Assembly (NCBI RefSeq): GCF_000379105.1
Contig: NZ_KB900609.1
Location: forward strand, 7,302,939-7,366,938
DNA length: 64,000 bases
Direction of reading: 5' to 3'
DNA from: Methylobacterium sp. WSM2598
GTDB lineage: Bacteria; Pseudomonadota; Alphaproteobacteria; Rhizobiales; Beijerinckiaceae
A program made the translations under genes and the position numbers. Positions 1 through 7,881 of this stretch are shown piece after piece (positions within the stretch are counted from its first letter, which is position 1; each line of letters starts with the position of its first letter). The notes below the pieces were generated by a model that worked only from the letters and a program-made list of their open reading frames with translations, had not been told where the DNA came from and made no database searches.

Positions 1-1
1 G

Positions 2-589
2 GTCTTCTACGAGACCGAGGAGCACGCCCACGGCGACGGCGGCACGCTGCTCGGCTTCTGGGTCTACCTGATGGGGGATTGCCTCATCTTCGCGGTCCTG
101 TTCGCCACCTTCGGCGTGCTGGGCCGCAACTACGCGGCGGGCCCGTCCGGGGCCGACCTGTTCGACCTGCGGCTGGTCGCGCTGAACACCAGCCTGCTGC
201 TGCTGTCCTCCATCACCTACGGCTTCGCCATGCTGGAGATGGACAAGGACCGGCTCGACATGACCCGGCGCTGGCTGATCATCACCGGCCTGTTCGGGGC
301 GGGCTTCCTGATGATCGAGCTCTACGAGTTCGGCCACCTGATCCACGAGGGCGCCACGCCCCAGCGCAGCGCCTTCCTGTCCGCCTTCTTCACGCTGGTC
401 GGGACGCACGGGCTGCACGTGACCTTCGGCATCGTCTGGCTCCTCACCCTGCTGGCGCAGCTGCGGCGCTACGGGCTGGTCGCCGAGACCCGGCGCGGGC
501 TCCTCTGCCTGTCGATGTTCTGGCACTTCCTCGACGTGGTCTGGATCGGCGTCTTCACCTTCGTGTACCTGATGGGAGCCATGCGATGA
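2..589 (+). CDS. cyoC: Cytochrome bo3 ubiquinol oxidase subunit III (partial, 5' end outside window)
   Basis: Subunit III of the heme-copper quinol oxidase of the inner membrane. The reading frame is open from base 2, so the start lies upstream; the first visible residues (VFYETEEHAHGDGGTLLGFW) match the N-terminal part of CyoC, with perhaps 10-15 residues missing. About 195 residues remain, with five hydrophobic segments and the family-typical stretch FFTLVGTHGLHVTFG. It ends in ATGA, overlapping the start of cyoD, which indicates translational coupling in a cyoABCD operon. Family assignment is secure; only the start is missing. Confidence 0.93.
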   Translation, partial: VFYETEEHAHGDGGTLLGFWVYLMGDCLIFAVLFATFGVLGRNYAAGPSGADLFDLRLVALNTSLLLLSSITYGFAMLEMDKDRLDMTRRWLIITGLFGAGFLMIELYEFGHLIHEGATPQRSAFLSAFFTLVGTHGLHVTFGIVWLLTLLAQLRRYGLVAETRRGLLCLSMFWHFLDVVWIGVFTFVYLMGAMR

Positions 590-1008
590 GCGCGGTGGCG
601 CAGGCGGACCTTCCGCGCAAGGCCCACGACGCGGGGGCCGGGGACGGCGCGCACGGGAGCGCCCACCATCCCGGGGGGGCGCATGGCAGCTTCCGCGGCT
701 ACGTGACCGGCTTCGTGCTGTCGGTGATCCTCACCGCCATCCCGTTCTGGCTGGTGATGGCCAACACCCTCGACGACACGCTGGTCACCAGCATCGTGAT
801 CATGGCGCTCGCGGCGGTGCAGATCGTGGTCCACATGATCTACTTCCTGCACATGAACACGAAGTCGGAGGGCGGCTGGACCTTCATGGCGCTGGTCTTC
901 ACGCTCACGCTGGTCGTGATCACGCTGGCCGGGTCGATATGGGTGATGTACCACATGGACCAGAACATGATGCCGATGTCGCCGCACGAGGCGCTGCAGC
1001 GGCCCTGA
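586..1008 (+). CDS. cyoD: Cytochrome o ubiquinol oxidase subunit IV
   Basis: Small assembly/stability subunit of the cytochrome bo3 quinol oxidase, 140 residues. A His/Gly/Ala-rich N-terminus (residues 1-35) is followed by three transmembrane helices, the family's usual topology. The second helix contains VQIVVHMIYFLHM, the conserved CyoD signature, and the protein ends in WVMYHMDQNMMPMSP. The ATG overlaps the cyoC stop (ATGA). The longer open frame that begins upstream in the cyoC region is not coding in this phase. Confidence 0.95.
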   Translation: MSAVAQADLPRKAHDAGAGDGAHGSAHHPGGAHGSFRGYVTGFVLSVILTAIPFWLVMANTLDDTLVTSIVIMALAAVQIVVHMIYFLHMNTKSEGGWTFMALVFTLTLVVITLAGSIWVMYHMDQNMMPMSPHEALQRP

Positions 1009-1772
1009 CCGGCCGGCGCCCGACGGGGCGGCGGATCGCCGCCCTGCTCGCCTTCGACGCGGCGGCGCTCCTCGTCGTGGCCGGGCTCGTCGCCCTCGCG
1101 GCCTGGCAGGTCCATCGCCGCGCCTGGAAGCTCGACCTGATCGCCCGCGTGGAGGCGCGGGTCCGCGCGCCCCCGGTCCCGGCGCCCGGTCCGGCGCGCT
1201 GGGCGCAGGTCACGGCCGCCTCGGACGAGTACCGCCGCGTCGCCGTGACGGGCCGGTGGCTGCCGGACCGCGCGACGCTGGTCCAGGCCGTGACGGAGCT
1301 CGGCGGCGGCGCCTGGGTCCTCGCGCCGCTCGCGCGCGACGACGGGACGGTGATCCTCGTCAACCGCGGCTTCGTCCCGGCGGACCGGCGCGACCCGGCC
1401 GGCTGGCGGCCCCTCGCGCCCGGCCCCGTCACGGTCGAGGGGCTGCTGCGCCTCTCCGAGCCGCACGGCGCCTTCCTGCAGGCGAACGACCCGGCCGCCG
1501 GGCGCTGGGTGTCCCGGGACGTCGCCGCCATCGCGGCGGCGCGCGGCCTGTCGCGGGTCGCCCCCTACTTCGTCGACGCGGCGCGCGCGCCGGGCGAGAC
1601 CGGGCTGCCGGTCGGCGGGCTGACGGTGATCGCCTTCCCCAACAACCACCTGGTCTACGCGATCACCTGGGGCGCCCTCGCGCTGATGGCCGCGGCCGGG
1701 GCGCTCACCGTGACCCTCGACGTCCTGCGGCCCGGCCTGCTCCCGCGGCGGCTCGGCCTGCGGGAGAGCTGA
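939..1772 (+). CDS. SURF1-family oxidase assembly protein
   Basis: SURF1-like protein that assists heme insertion or assembly of the terminal oxidase; in alphaproteobacteria it commonly sits last in the cyo operon, as here. One transmembrane helix near the N-terminus (AALLVVAGLVALAAWQ, with the typical WQ after it), a periplasmic domain with VNRGFVPADRR (SURF1 proteins have a conserved NRGWVP motif here) and a second helix near the C-terminus ending in NNHLVYAITWGALAL. The only ATG in frame (939) overlaps cyoD by 70 bases. A CTG at 1005, in the cyoD stop region, would give a product closer to the family's usual 230-250 residues, so the start is uncertain. Confidence 0.85.
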   Translation: MGDVPHGPEHDADVAARGAAAALTGRRPTGRRIAALLAFDAAALLVVAGLVALAAWQVHRRAWKLDLIARVEARVRAPPVPAPGPARWAQVTAASDEYRRVAVTGRWLPDRATLVQAVTELGGGAWVLAPLARDDGTVILVNRGFVPADRRDPAGWRPLAPGPVTVEGLLRLSEPHGAFLQANDPAAGRWVSRDVAAIAAARGLSRVAPYFVDAARAPGETGLPVGGLTVIAFPNNHLVYAITWGALALMAAAGALTVTLDVLRPGLLPRRLGLRES

Positions 1773-1869
1773 TCCGGGATCCGGTCGATCAACGCGGATC
1801 CCGGATCGCGAGCCCGCGCGGCGCCTGAGCGACGCCCACATCCGCCAACCCGAAGGGATCGAGCGGATG
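1771..1869 (-). repeat. Interspersed repeat A, copy 1, with terminal hairpin
   Basis: Read on the minus strand this matches the copies at 37712, 37796 and 49044, sharing GCGGATGT, a CGTCGCTC/CTTCGCTC element and CAGGCGCCGCGCGGGCT. The end next to SURF1 is a perfect 13-bp inverted repeat (1771-1783 with 1795-1807, stem GATCCGGGATCCG, loop 11 bases) that begins inside the SURF1 stop codon. It probably acts as the terminator of the cyo operon. Repeat identity comes from direct comparison within this window. Confidence 0.75.
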
Positions 1870-1972
1870 TGGGATCAGTCGCCCGAGCGGACCCGGGTGC
1901 GGCGGTTCGGCTTGGGGCCGGCACCCCGGCCACGTCGCTGCGCCGGACCGGCGACGCCCTCGGCGACGGGGC

Positions 1973-2710
1973 TCAGTAGCCCGCGCCGCCCGCCCCGCCG
2001 CGCCCGCCGACGCCGCCGCCGATGCCCGCACCCCCGGCCCCGCCGGCTCCGCCGCCCGGTCCGGCCCCGGCCGCCCCGCCGCGGCCGCCGATCCCACCCG
2101 AGCGGCTCGGCCCGTCGGCGCCCGCCCGCCGGCTCGCGGACCCGTCGCGCCGGGAGCCGCTCCCGTCGGGCGGGGCGAGGTCGTCCCGGCACTCGGCCGG
2201 CATTCCCTCGTCCGGGGGCAGGCCCTCCTCGGGCGGCGGGAGCAGGTCCCGGCAGGATCCCGCCGGCGACTCCGCCAAGTCCGAGGGCGCGACCGCGCCG
2301 CTCTGGCCGCCGCGGCCGCCGGGCAGGCCCGGGAAGCCGGCACCGTTGCCGCCCCGCCCCGGCTGGCCGGGCTCGGCCGCGGTGCCGAACAGCACGGCGC
2401 ATTCCTCGGGCCGGTGCGGCGAGCGCGCCTCGGTCGGCTGCCCGGTGAGCAGCGCCGCGCAGTAGCGCCGCAGGGCGAGACGCTCGGGCTCGCCCGCATC
2501 CCGGCCCGGCGCGCCGATCCGGCCCGGCGCGCCGCCGCGGCCGCCCGGCAGCCCGGGGAGGCCGGCACCGTCGCTCGATCCGGCCGGCGTCGCGGCGGGC
2601 TCGCGCGGCGGCGAGGAGACCGGCGCGGCCTGGGCCAGCGCGGCCGCCCCGAGGAGGCCGGCGAGCCCGACGGCTCCGAGCGTCGCGGTCAGGGCAGAGA
2701 TCATCCTCAT
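1973..2710 (-). CDS. Secreted glycine-rich protein with collagen-like and GGAGG runs
   Basis: No family recognised. 245 residues starting with a clear signal peptide (MRMISALTATLGAVGLAGLL then AAALAQA, cleavage near residue 28). Two collagen-like stretches (GLPGLPGGRGGAPGRIGAPG and GFPGLPGGRGGQSG) flank a more ordinary central segment with Cys residues (RRYCAALL, PEECAVLF, CRDLLPPP, ECRDDLAPP). The last 45 residues are almost pure GG-A/R/I repeats ending AGGAGY. The start has an upstream GGGAGGCACACC on the minus strand. It lies 138 bases downstream of another Gly-rich gene on the same strand; the shared composition suggests a common surface function, which is inference. Confidence 0.7.
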   Translation of the reverse strand: MRMISALTATLGAVGLAGLLGAAALAQAAPVSSPPREPAATPAGSSDGAGLPGLPGGRGGAPGRIGAPGRDAGEPERLALRRYCAALLTGQPTEARSPHRPEECAVLFGTAAEPGQPGRGGNGAGFPGLPGGRGGQSGAVAPSDLAESPAGSCRDLLPPPEEGLPPDEGMPAECRDDLAPPDGSGSRRDGSASRRAGADGPSRSGGIGGRGGAAGAGPGGGAGGAGGAGIGGGVGGRGGAGGAGY

Positions 2711-2848
2711 CGGTGTGCCTCCCGTGCGATGACGAGGCCCGTGATCGGGCCCGCGAGGCGGTCATCGCGTCCGCTCGCGGACCCGGATTCGCTCGGCCGC
2801 GGCGGCGTCGGACGCCGCCGCGGCCTGTGCCGAGGATATCGGCAGGGC

Positions 2849-3370
2849 TCAGTAGGAGTTGCCGCCCTGGCCGCCGGCCCCGCCGACGCCGCCGTAGCTG
2901 CCGTTGCCGCCGGCCCCGCCGCTGCCGCCCCGGTTGCCGTAGCCCGCGGCCGAGCCGCCGCCGCCGCCCGAGCCGCCGACGCCGCCATGGCTGCCCATGC
3001 CGCCGCGCCCGCCATTGCCGCCCTGGCCCCCGTAGGCGCCCGAGCCGCCGCCGCCGCCGCCGCCGCCGGCCCCGCCGTAGTAGCCGCCGCCGCCGGCCCC
3101 GCCACCGCCGCCGCGCCCGCCGTAGGAGCCCGAGCCGCCCCAGCCGCCGCCGCCGCCGGCCCCGCCATAGGCCCCGGTGCCGCCGCGCCCGCCATTGCCG
3201 CCGCGCCCGCCGTGGATGCCGTCGCCGCCGCCGCCGCCCATGCCGCCGTAGCCGCCGTAATAGGCGCCGCCGCCGGCCCCGCCGCTGCCGCCCTGCCCGA
3301 AGGCGAAGGCCTGGTGCGAGAGCGCGAACATGCCGACCGCCGACATGATGGTGATCATCGTCTTCTTCAT
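2849..3370 (-). CDS. Secreted glycine-rich (PGRS-like) repeat protein
   Basis: No known family. 173 residues: signal peptide MKKTMITIMSAVGMFALSHQ followed by AFA, then over 140 residues made of Gly-Gly-X runs with regularly placed Tyr/Ser/Asn (YYGGYGGMGGGGG, GGRGGNGGRGG, GSYGGRGG) ending GGQGGNSY. No Cys or charged core. The start at 3370 has AGGAGAGCACC just upstream; the longer open frame to 3457 adds an Arg-rich stretch that would bury the signal peptide. The composition resembles mycobacterial PE_PGRS tails or structural glycine-rich proteins, but homology cannot be claimed. Low-complexity ORFs can arise by chance in GC-rich DNA; the proper signal peptide and ribosome binding site argue that this one is real. 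Confidence 0.75.
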   Translation of the reverse strand: MKKTMITIMSAVGMFALSHQAFAFGQGGSGGAGGGAYYGGYGGMGGGGGDGIHGGRGGNGGRGGTGAYGGAGGGGGWGGSGSYGGRGGGGGAGGGGYYGGAGGGGGGGGSGAYGGQGGNGGRGGMGSHGGVGGSGGGGGSAAGYGNRGGSGGAGGNGSYGGVGGAGGQGGNSY

Positions 3371-3890
3371 GGTGCTCTCCTGTCGTGTCGCGTGTGATGG
3401 GTTGTCCGATCGAGGGGGTGCGCTCCGAAATCCCGGATTTCGGCCGCGTTTCAGCATTCGGGACGAGCGCTCTCGCCCCGTCGTTCAATCCAGACGCTGA
3501 CCTGTTCTTGCCACCGGCGCCCCACTGCGATGGGGTTAGTTCCGAGATGGCTGCATGATCTGCTTTGTTGTGTTAACCATGCTCTATTCTGACTGAATGA
3601 AGACTGAACGCTGTTTATTTATTCAGTTCAGAGATCGCGTCTGCTTGTCGGTACTGTGTCCGAGCGGGATCCGGAAGTGCCCGGCGGGGCCGGGCACCGT
3701 GACCGGCGCGCTTTGCGCCGGCCGAATCCTTCTGCGTGCTGGTCGTCGTGAGCGGTCCACCCGAAGGTTGCCCCCTGTTCGACCCGGTCCGGGTTCGCCT
3801 GCGGGAGACCGTCGGCACCACAGCTGTAGGACCTTCGCGCGGCCCCGTGTGTGCCGGCCCGCACGCGGCACCGGGGCCGGGCGCGCGCCC
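3371..3890. other. Intergenic region upstream of the glycine-rich gene
   Basis: 520 bases without a supported gene. Bases 3500-3650 are unusually AT-rich for this genome (for example TGTTTATTTATTCAG at 3611) and probably hold the minus-strand promoter of the gene starting at 3370. The part from 3660 to 3890 is ordinary GC-rich spacer after the porin stop. Confidence 0.5.
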
Positions 3891-5381
3891 TCAGGGCTGC
3901 AGGCTGAACGAGAGACGGGTGCGCAGCACGACGGCGTCGTTGTCCCGCCCGGCCGCGACGGCGCGGCCCGCGCCGGGGAGCGCGGCGCCGCTCGCCCGGA
4001 AACCGTAGTAGAGCCCCTCGACCCCCGCCGTCAGACGGTCGGTGAGGCGCGCCTGCAGGCCGGCCCCCGCGACGAAGCCGACCTGGGTGTCCGCCGCGCG
4101 CAGGGCGAGGGCCTGCCCCCCCGCGCCGCCGGCGCCCCCGGGCCCGGCGACGAGCGGGCCGCCATTGCCGCCCGGGCCGCCATTGCCGGCGAAGACCAGC
4201 CGAACCCCCTCGTCCCGCGCCAGCCCGAGGCCGGCCGTGCCGTAGAGCAGGAGGTCGCGGTCCAGCACCCAGCCGAGGCGCCCGCGCAGGCTGGCGAGGA
4301 CGCGATGGTTGGCGTCGGTGCCGGCATCGATGTCGGCCTCGGCGCCGTAGACGAGGCGGGCGCTCTGCGCGTTCGCGCCGAGATGCAGCCCGCCGAGCGC
4401 CGAGGCGCCCCGCTGCAGGGCCGCGAAGGCCACGGCGCCGCCGCCCCCGCCGCCGCCGTCGATGCCGCGGGTACCGGCCCCGCCGGCCTCGCCGTTCGCC
4501 AGGGCCGCCGCGGCGAGGCGGGTTCCCGAGGGGCTGTAGAGGGCGCCGAACTGCGCCCCGAGATAGAAACCGGCCCAGGAAGGCGCGGCGCCGAAGGCGG
4601 GCGCGGCGCCCGGCCCCTCCGCCGGGTCCTCGGCCCCGAAATGGTAGGTCAGGCGCCCGCGCAGGGTGAGCGCCTCGCGCGGGATCCCGGGACTGCCCTT
4701 GTCGAACAGGAAGTAGAGGGCCTCGACCCCCGCCCCGACCCGCGGGGTCAGCCTGACCTCCAGCCCGGCGCCGCCGGCGAAGCCGAGGCGCGTCGCGCCC
4801 GGCTGGGAGATGGTGAGCGTCCCGAAGCCGTTGCCGCCCGCGCCGCCCGCGCCCCCCGGCCCGGCATTGCCGCCGTTGCCGCCGTTGCCGCCGACGAAGA
4901 CGCCGAGCCGTCCCCCCGGCGCGGAGAGGATCCCGAGGCCGGCCGTGCCGTAGACGAGCGCGCGCCCCGTCGCGACGCCGACGCGCCCCCGGAGGCTGGC
5001 CAGCACGTCGTCGAGCGGCCCGGCGGCGCTGAGGTCGCCCTCCACTCCGCCGACGAGGTCGCCCCGCTGCCAGTTGTAGCCGGCATGGACGCCCTCGAAG
5101 ATCGTGCGCCCCTCGACGGTCCCGGCGACGATCCCGGTCCGCCCGCCGCGCCCCCCGAACACGGTCGGGGTGAGGCCGCCGCCGTCGCCGCTGACGAAGG
5201 TGCGCCGGCCCTGGCCGGTCGCGAACCCGCCCGTCTGCGCGCCGAGATAGAAGCCGGACCAGTCGAGGGCGATGGCGGGAGCGGGCGGCACCGGGCGGGG
5301 CGCGAGGTCGGCGGCGCGGGCCGCCTGCCCGCAGGCGAGCGCTGCGCCGGCCAGTGCGGCCACCCGAATACAAGTCGTCAT
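3891..5381 (-). CDS. Tandem double beta-barrel outer membrane porin with Gly/Asn-rich loop inserts
   Basis: Outer-membrane beta-barrel protein of the Omp25/RopB-like porin group, 496 residues, about twice the usual single-barrel length. Signal peptide residues 1-24 (ending ARAADLAPRP). Two homologous halves start with WSGFYLGAQTG (W41) and WAGFYLGAQFG (W269); each contains VLASLRGR(V/L)G, the (V/L)YGTAGLG strand and a G-AG-GLE/Q-LT-R/RL stretch. Half 1 ends LTYHF (248), half 2 ends in the aromatic-containing SFSLQP. Each half carries two Gly-rich inserts at matching places: residues 66-82 and 163-186, then 297-316 and 398-422 (GGNGGNGGNAGPGG, GNGGPGGNGGPLV). The start at 5381 was chosen because the signal peptide begins there. 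Confidence 0.85.
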   Translation of the reverse strand: MTTCIRVAALAGAALACGQAARAADLAPRPVPPAPAIALDWSGFYLGAQTGGFATGQGRRTFVSGDGGGLTPTVFGGRGGRTGIVAGTVEGRTIFEGVHAGYNWQRGDLVGGVEGDLSAAGPLDDVLASLRGRVGVATGRALVYGTAGLGILSAPGGRLGVFVGGNGGNGGNAGPGGAGGAGGNGFGTLTISQPGATRLGFAGGAGLEVRLTPRVGAGVEALYFLFDKGSPGIPREALTLRGRLTYHFGAEDPAEGPGAAPAFGAAPSWAGFYLGAQFGALYSPSGTRLAAAALANGEAGGAGTRGIDGGGGGGGAVAFAALQRGASALGGLHLGANAQSARLVYGAEADIDAGTDANHRVLASLRGRLGWVLDRDLLLYGTAGLGLARDEGVRLVFAGNGGPGGNGGPLVAGPGGAGGAGGQALALRAADTQVGFVAGAGLQARLTDRLTAGVEGLYYGFRASGAALPGAGRAVAAGRDNDAVVLRTRLSFSLQP

Positions 5382-5608
5382 CGCCCGTCGCGCCCCACCG
5401 AGAACTCCCGGGACAGTGTCTCCGACCCCGTCCCGGCAGGGAACAGGCGTCGGGATTTGCCGGCATCTTTGTCCGCGGCTGCGTCCCGGGAGCCACGATC
5501 CCGAGGGCGGGAGATCGGCGGTGCCCGAAAAGCGCATGCGCGAAGGAACATCTCGACGCAGCGTCAGCTTCTCCCCGGCGCACGCGCGCACGACCGGAGA
5601 CGCGAACG

Positions 5609-6523
5609 ATGTTCATGAGGCTCGATCGCCTGCAGGCCGAACTGCCCCAGCCCAAGAGGCCCGATCCGAACGCCGCCGCCGCCCTGCAGGAGCTGCTCGG
5701 CGGCAAGTACGGCGAGATGTCGACGCTCGGAAACTACATGTTTCAGAGCTTCAATTTCCGCAACAAATCGAAGCTGAGACCGTTCTACAGCCTGGTGTCG
5801 AGCATTTTCACCGAAGAACTCGGCCATGTCGAGCTGGTCTCGACCGGCGTCGCCCTGCTCAACAACGGCCCCGGTGACCAGACCGAGCAGGTCGATATCA
5901 GCAAGGCCCCGTTCGAGGACATGAAGGACGCGCGTCTGGCCGGCTCATTCCTGTCGAATGCGGGCGGCGCCATGCCGATGAACGCCAACGCCGCGTCCTG
6001 GAACATGGACATGGTGACGACGACCGGGAACCTGATCATCGACCTCCTGCACAACTTCCATCTCGAATGCGGCGCGCGGCTCCACAAGCTGCGGGTCTAC
6101 GAGACGCTGTCCGACCCGACGGGCCGCGAGGTCTGCGGCTACCTGCTGGTGCGCGGCTCCGTCCACGCCCACGCCTACGCGCTCGCCCTGAAGAAGCTGA
6201 CCGGGGTCGAGATCGAGAAGATGCTGCCGACGCCCAACATCGATCTCGGCCGCGTCCCCGAGTGCCAGAAATACCTGCAGGAGGGCTCCCACCGGCGCCT
6301 CTACACGTTCGGCTCGCCGGATTACCCGGAGATGGCGGGGGTGTGGTCGAACGACGAGGTGGCACTGCCGGGCGACCCGCCCGGGCCGCTGGAGATCGTC
6401 GACGGACCGCCGCAGGGCGGCAAGATCCCGGAGCTCGACGGCAATTACGGGGCCTTCGCGCCGGATTACGCGCCGCAGGAGATTTTCGAGATCGCCAGCA
6501 AGCTCTACCAGAAGAGCCGGTGA
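5609..6523 (+). CDS. Manganese-containing catalase
   Basis: Non-heme, dimanganese catalase (ferritin-like four-helix bundle) that disproportionates hydrogen peroxide in the cytoplasm. 304 residues, normal length. Family features: N-terminal GGKYGEMSTLGNYMFQSFNF, metal-ligand stretch FTEELGHVELVS, a second ligand region around NFHLECGARLHKLRVYE, and a third around LLVRGSVHAHAYALALKKLTG. The start MFMRLDRLQ at 5609 matches the family's start; the longer open frame upstream is Arg-rich and not coding. Single gene, convergent with the SPL-type gene, with a shared hairpin between them. Confidence 0.95.
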   Translation: MFMRLDRLQAELPQPKRPDPNAAAALQELLGGKYGEMSTLGNYMFQSFNFRNKSKLRPFYSLVSSIFTEELGHVELVSTGVALLNNGPGDQTEQVDISKAPFEDMKDARLAGSFLSNAGGAMPMNANAASWNMDMVTTTGNLIIDLLHNFHLECGARLHKLRVYETLSDPTGREVCGYLLVRGSVHAHAYALALKKLTGVEIEKMLPTPNIDLGRVPECQKYLQEGSHRRLYTFGSPDYPEMAGVWSNDEVALPGDPPGPLEIVDGPPQGGKIPELDGNYGAFAPDYAPQEIFEIASKLYQKSR

Positions 6524-6528
6524 TCCGC

Positions 6529-6554
6529 CGCGGCGGGCCCCTCGTCCCGCCGCG
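6529..6554. terminator. Bidirectional hairpin terminator between catalase and SPL-type gene
   Basis: Perfect 9-bp stem CGCGGCGGG (6529-6537) with CCCGCCGCG (6546-6554), loop of 8 bases, placed in the 35-base gap between two convergent stops. No T-run on either side, which is common for GC-rich alphaproteobacterial terminators. Confidence 0.55.
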
Positions 6555-6558
6555 CCCG

Positions 6559-7638
6559 TCAGGTCCAGTAGAGGAGCCGCGCCTGCGGCAGCCGCGCGGC
6601 GAGGAGCGCGCCGATCTCGGCGCGCAATTCGGCCATCTGCGGCTTTGGGAGGACGTACTTCACCGACCCGAACTTGGTCAGCTTGCGGCTGCGCTCCTCC
6701 TCGCGCATCGGCAGGTCGGAGCCCGGATACCAGCCCTCCAGCACGGTCTTGGAGCCCGGGGTGAAGCGGTGGGTGATGCACTCCGCCGTGAGGTCGAGGT
6801 CCGGCACCCCGGCCAGCGCCGCGCCGATCTCGGCGAGGAGCGCGCCGTAGGCGTCGCGCCAGCCGGGCAGCGGCAGGATCGGCGCGAGGGTCAGGCCGAC
6901 CGGGTAGCCGGCCAGGGCCGCCTCCCGCATCGCGGCGAGGCGGGCCGGCAGCGGATCGGTGCCGCCCTCGTAGCGCGCCGCCGGCGCGGCGTTGAGGGAG
7001 AAGCGGATGCGGGTGCGCCGCGCATGCGCGAGGCCGAGCAATGGCGCGACCGCGGCGAACTTGGTGGTGAAGCGCAGCTGCACCGGGGCGTCCCAGGCGC
7101 CGAAATGCCGGATCGTCGCGGAGAGCGAGCCGGTCAGGTGCTCGATCGCGAGCGGGTCGGTGTAGCAGGAGGCCTCGAAGGTCGTGCCCTCGGCGGCCCG
7201 CGCCTCGCTCGCGGAGGTGACGCCGCCGGCCCCCGCGTAGCGCGGCAGGACGGCCAGGATCTCGTCGAGATTGGCGTAGGCGCGCGTCACCGGGGGGCCC
7301 TGGAGCGAGCCCGCGAGGTAGCAGTACTGGCAATGGGCCGGGCAGCCCTCGGCGAGGTCGAGGCGCCAATCGGCGCTGGGCGGGATCGGCTGCAGGGCCA
7401 GCCTGGAGGGCGGCGCGGCGACGACCGCCAGGGTGTTCTTGGCCTCCCGGTAGGCCCGCCGCGGATCCTCCGCGCCGAGGCCGGTGAGGCGGTTGCTGCG
7501 CAGGCGCTCGACCGGCAGGCCGAGCGCCTCGAGCCGCGCGACCATCTGGCGGCCGTGGGCGTGATCGAGGGCGGCGGGCGTGACGAGCACCCTCTGCGGG
7601 CGCCAGAGCCGGGCGCGGGGCGGAAGCCGGATGGTCAT
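6559..7638 (-). CDS. SPL-family radical SAM protein (spore photoproduct lyase-like)
   Basis: Radical SAM enzyme of the spore-photoproduct-lyase family, 359 residues. The cluster motif is CPAHCQYC (C99-x3-C103-x2-C106), followed by YLAGSLQGPP typical of SPL proteins; the C-terminus has ECITHRFTPGSK and SVKYVLPKP, also family-typical. The organism makes no spores, and SPL-like proteins in alphaproteobacteria have not been clearly assigned; DNA photoproduct repair is possible but unproven. Start MTIRLPPRARLWRP at 7638 was chosen over an Arg/Pro-rich upstream extension to 7725. Confidence 0.85.
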   Translation of the reverse strand: MTIRLPPRARLWRPQRVLVTPAALDHAHGRQMVARLEALGLPVERLRSNRLTGLGAEDPRRAYREAKNTLAVVAAPPSRLALQPIPPSADWRLDLAEGCPAHCQYCYLAGSLQGPPVTRAYANLDEILAVLPRYAGAGGVTSASEARAAEGTTFEASCYTDPLAIEHLTGSLSATIRHFGAWDAPVQLRFTTKFAAVAPLLGLAHARRTRIRFSLNAAPAARYEGGTDPLPARLAAMREAALAGYPVGLTLAPILPLPGWRDAYGALLAEIGAALAGVPDLDLTAECITHRFTPGSKTVLEGWYPGSDLPMREEERSRKLTKFGSVKYVLPKPQMAELRAEIGALLAARLPQARLLYWT

Positions 7639-7758
7639 GCGGGCGAACGCCGGCCGGGCGGGCCGGGATCCCGGCGTCCCGGTCGCGGCGCCCGGCGATC
7701 GACCGGGATGCGCCGCCCCACCCAAGCGTCGTTCCGCCTGTCGGTGCCGAAGGGGTCA

Positions 7759-7845
7759 GCGGTTCGGCGGCGAACCGAAGCACCGCGTCGGCGAAACCTG
7801 ATGCGACACCAGGAGACCGAGCAGAATGGCCCCGTGCAAGTCTGC
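7759..7845 (+). repeat. Interspersed repeat B, copy 1
   Basis: Shares GGTTCGGCGGC and, after a gap, a 39-base core beginning TGATGCG and containing CACCAGGAGACC and AGCAGAA with the minus-strand sequence at 49526-49608; about 33 of the 39 core bases agree. It lies in the divergent gap between the SPL-type gene and the CNNM-type transporter gene. No open frame of family character; origin unknown. Confidence 0.6.
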
Positions 7846-7881
7846 TAAGGTGCCGCCCCGCCCCCGTCGCCCCGAGGGACC

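Noticed and set aside
1771..1807. Attachment site or recombination site reading of the GATC-rich palindrome
   Set aside because: It belongs to repeat A and abuts a stop codon; a terminator/repeat role explains it better and no integrase gene is present.
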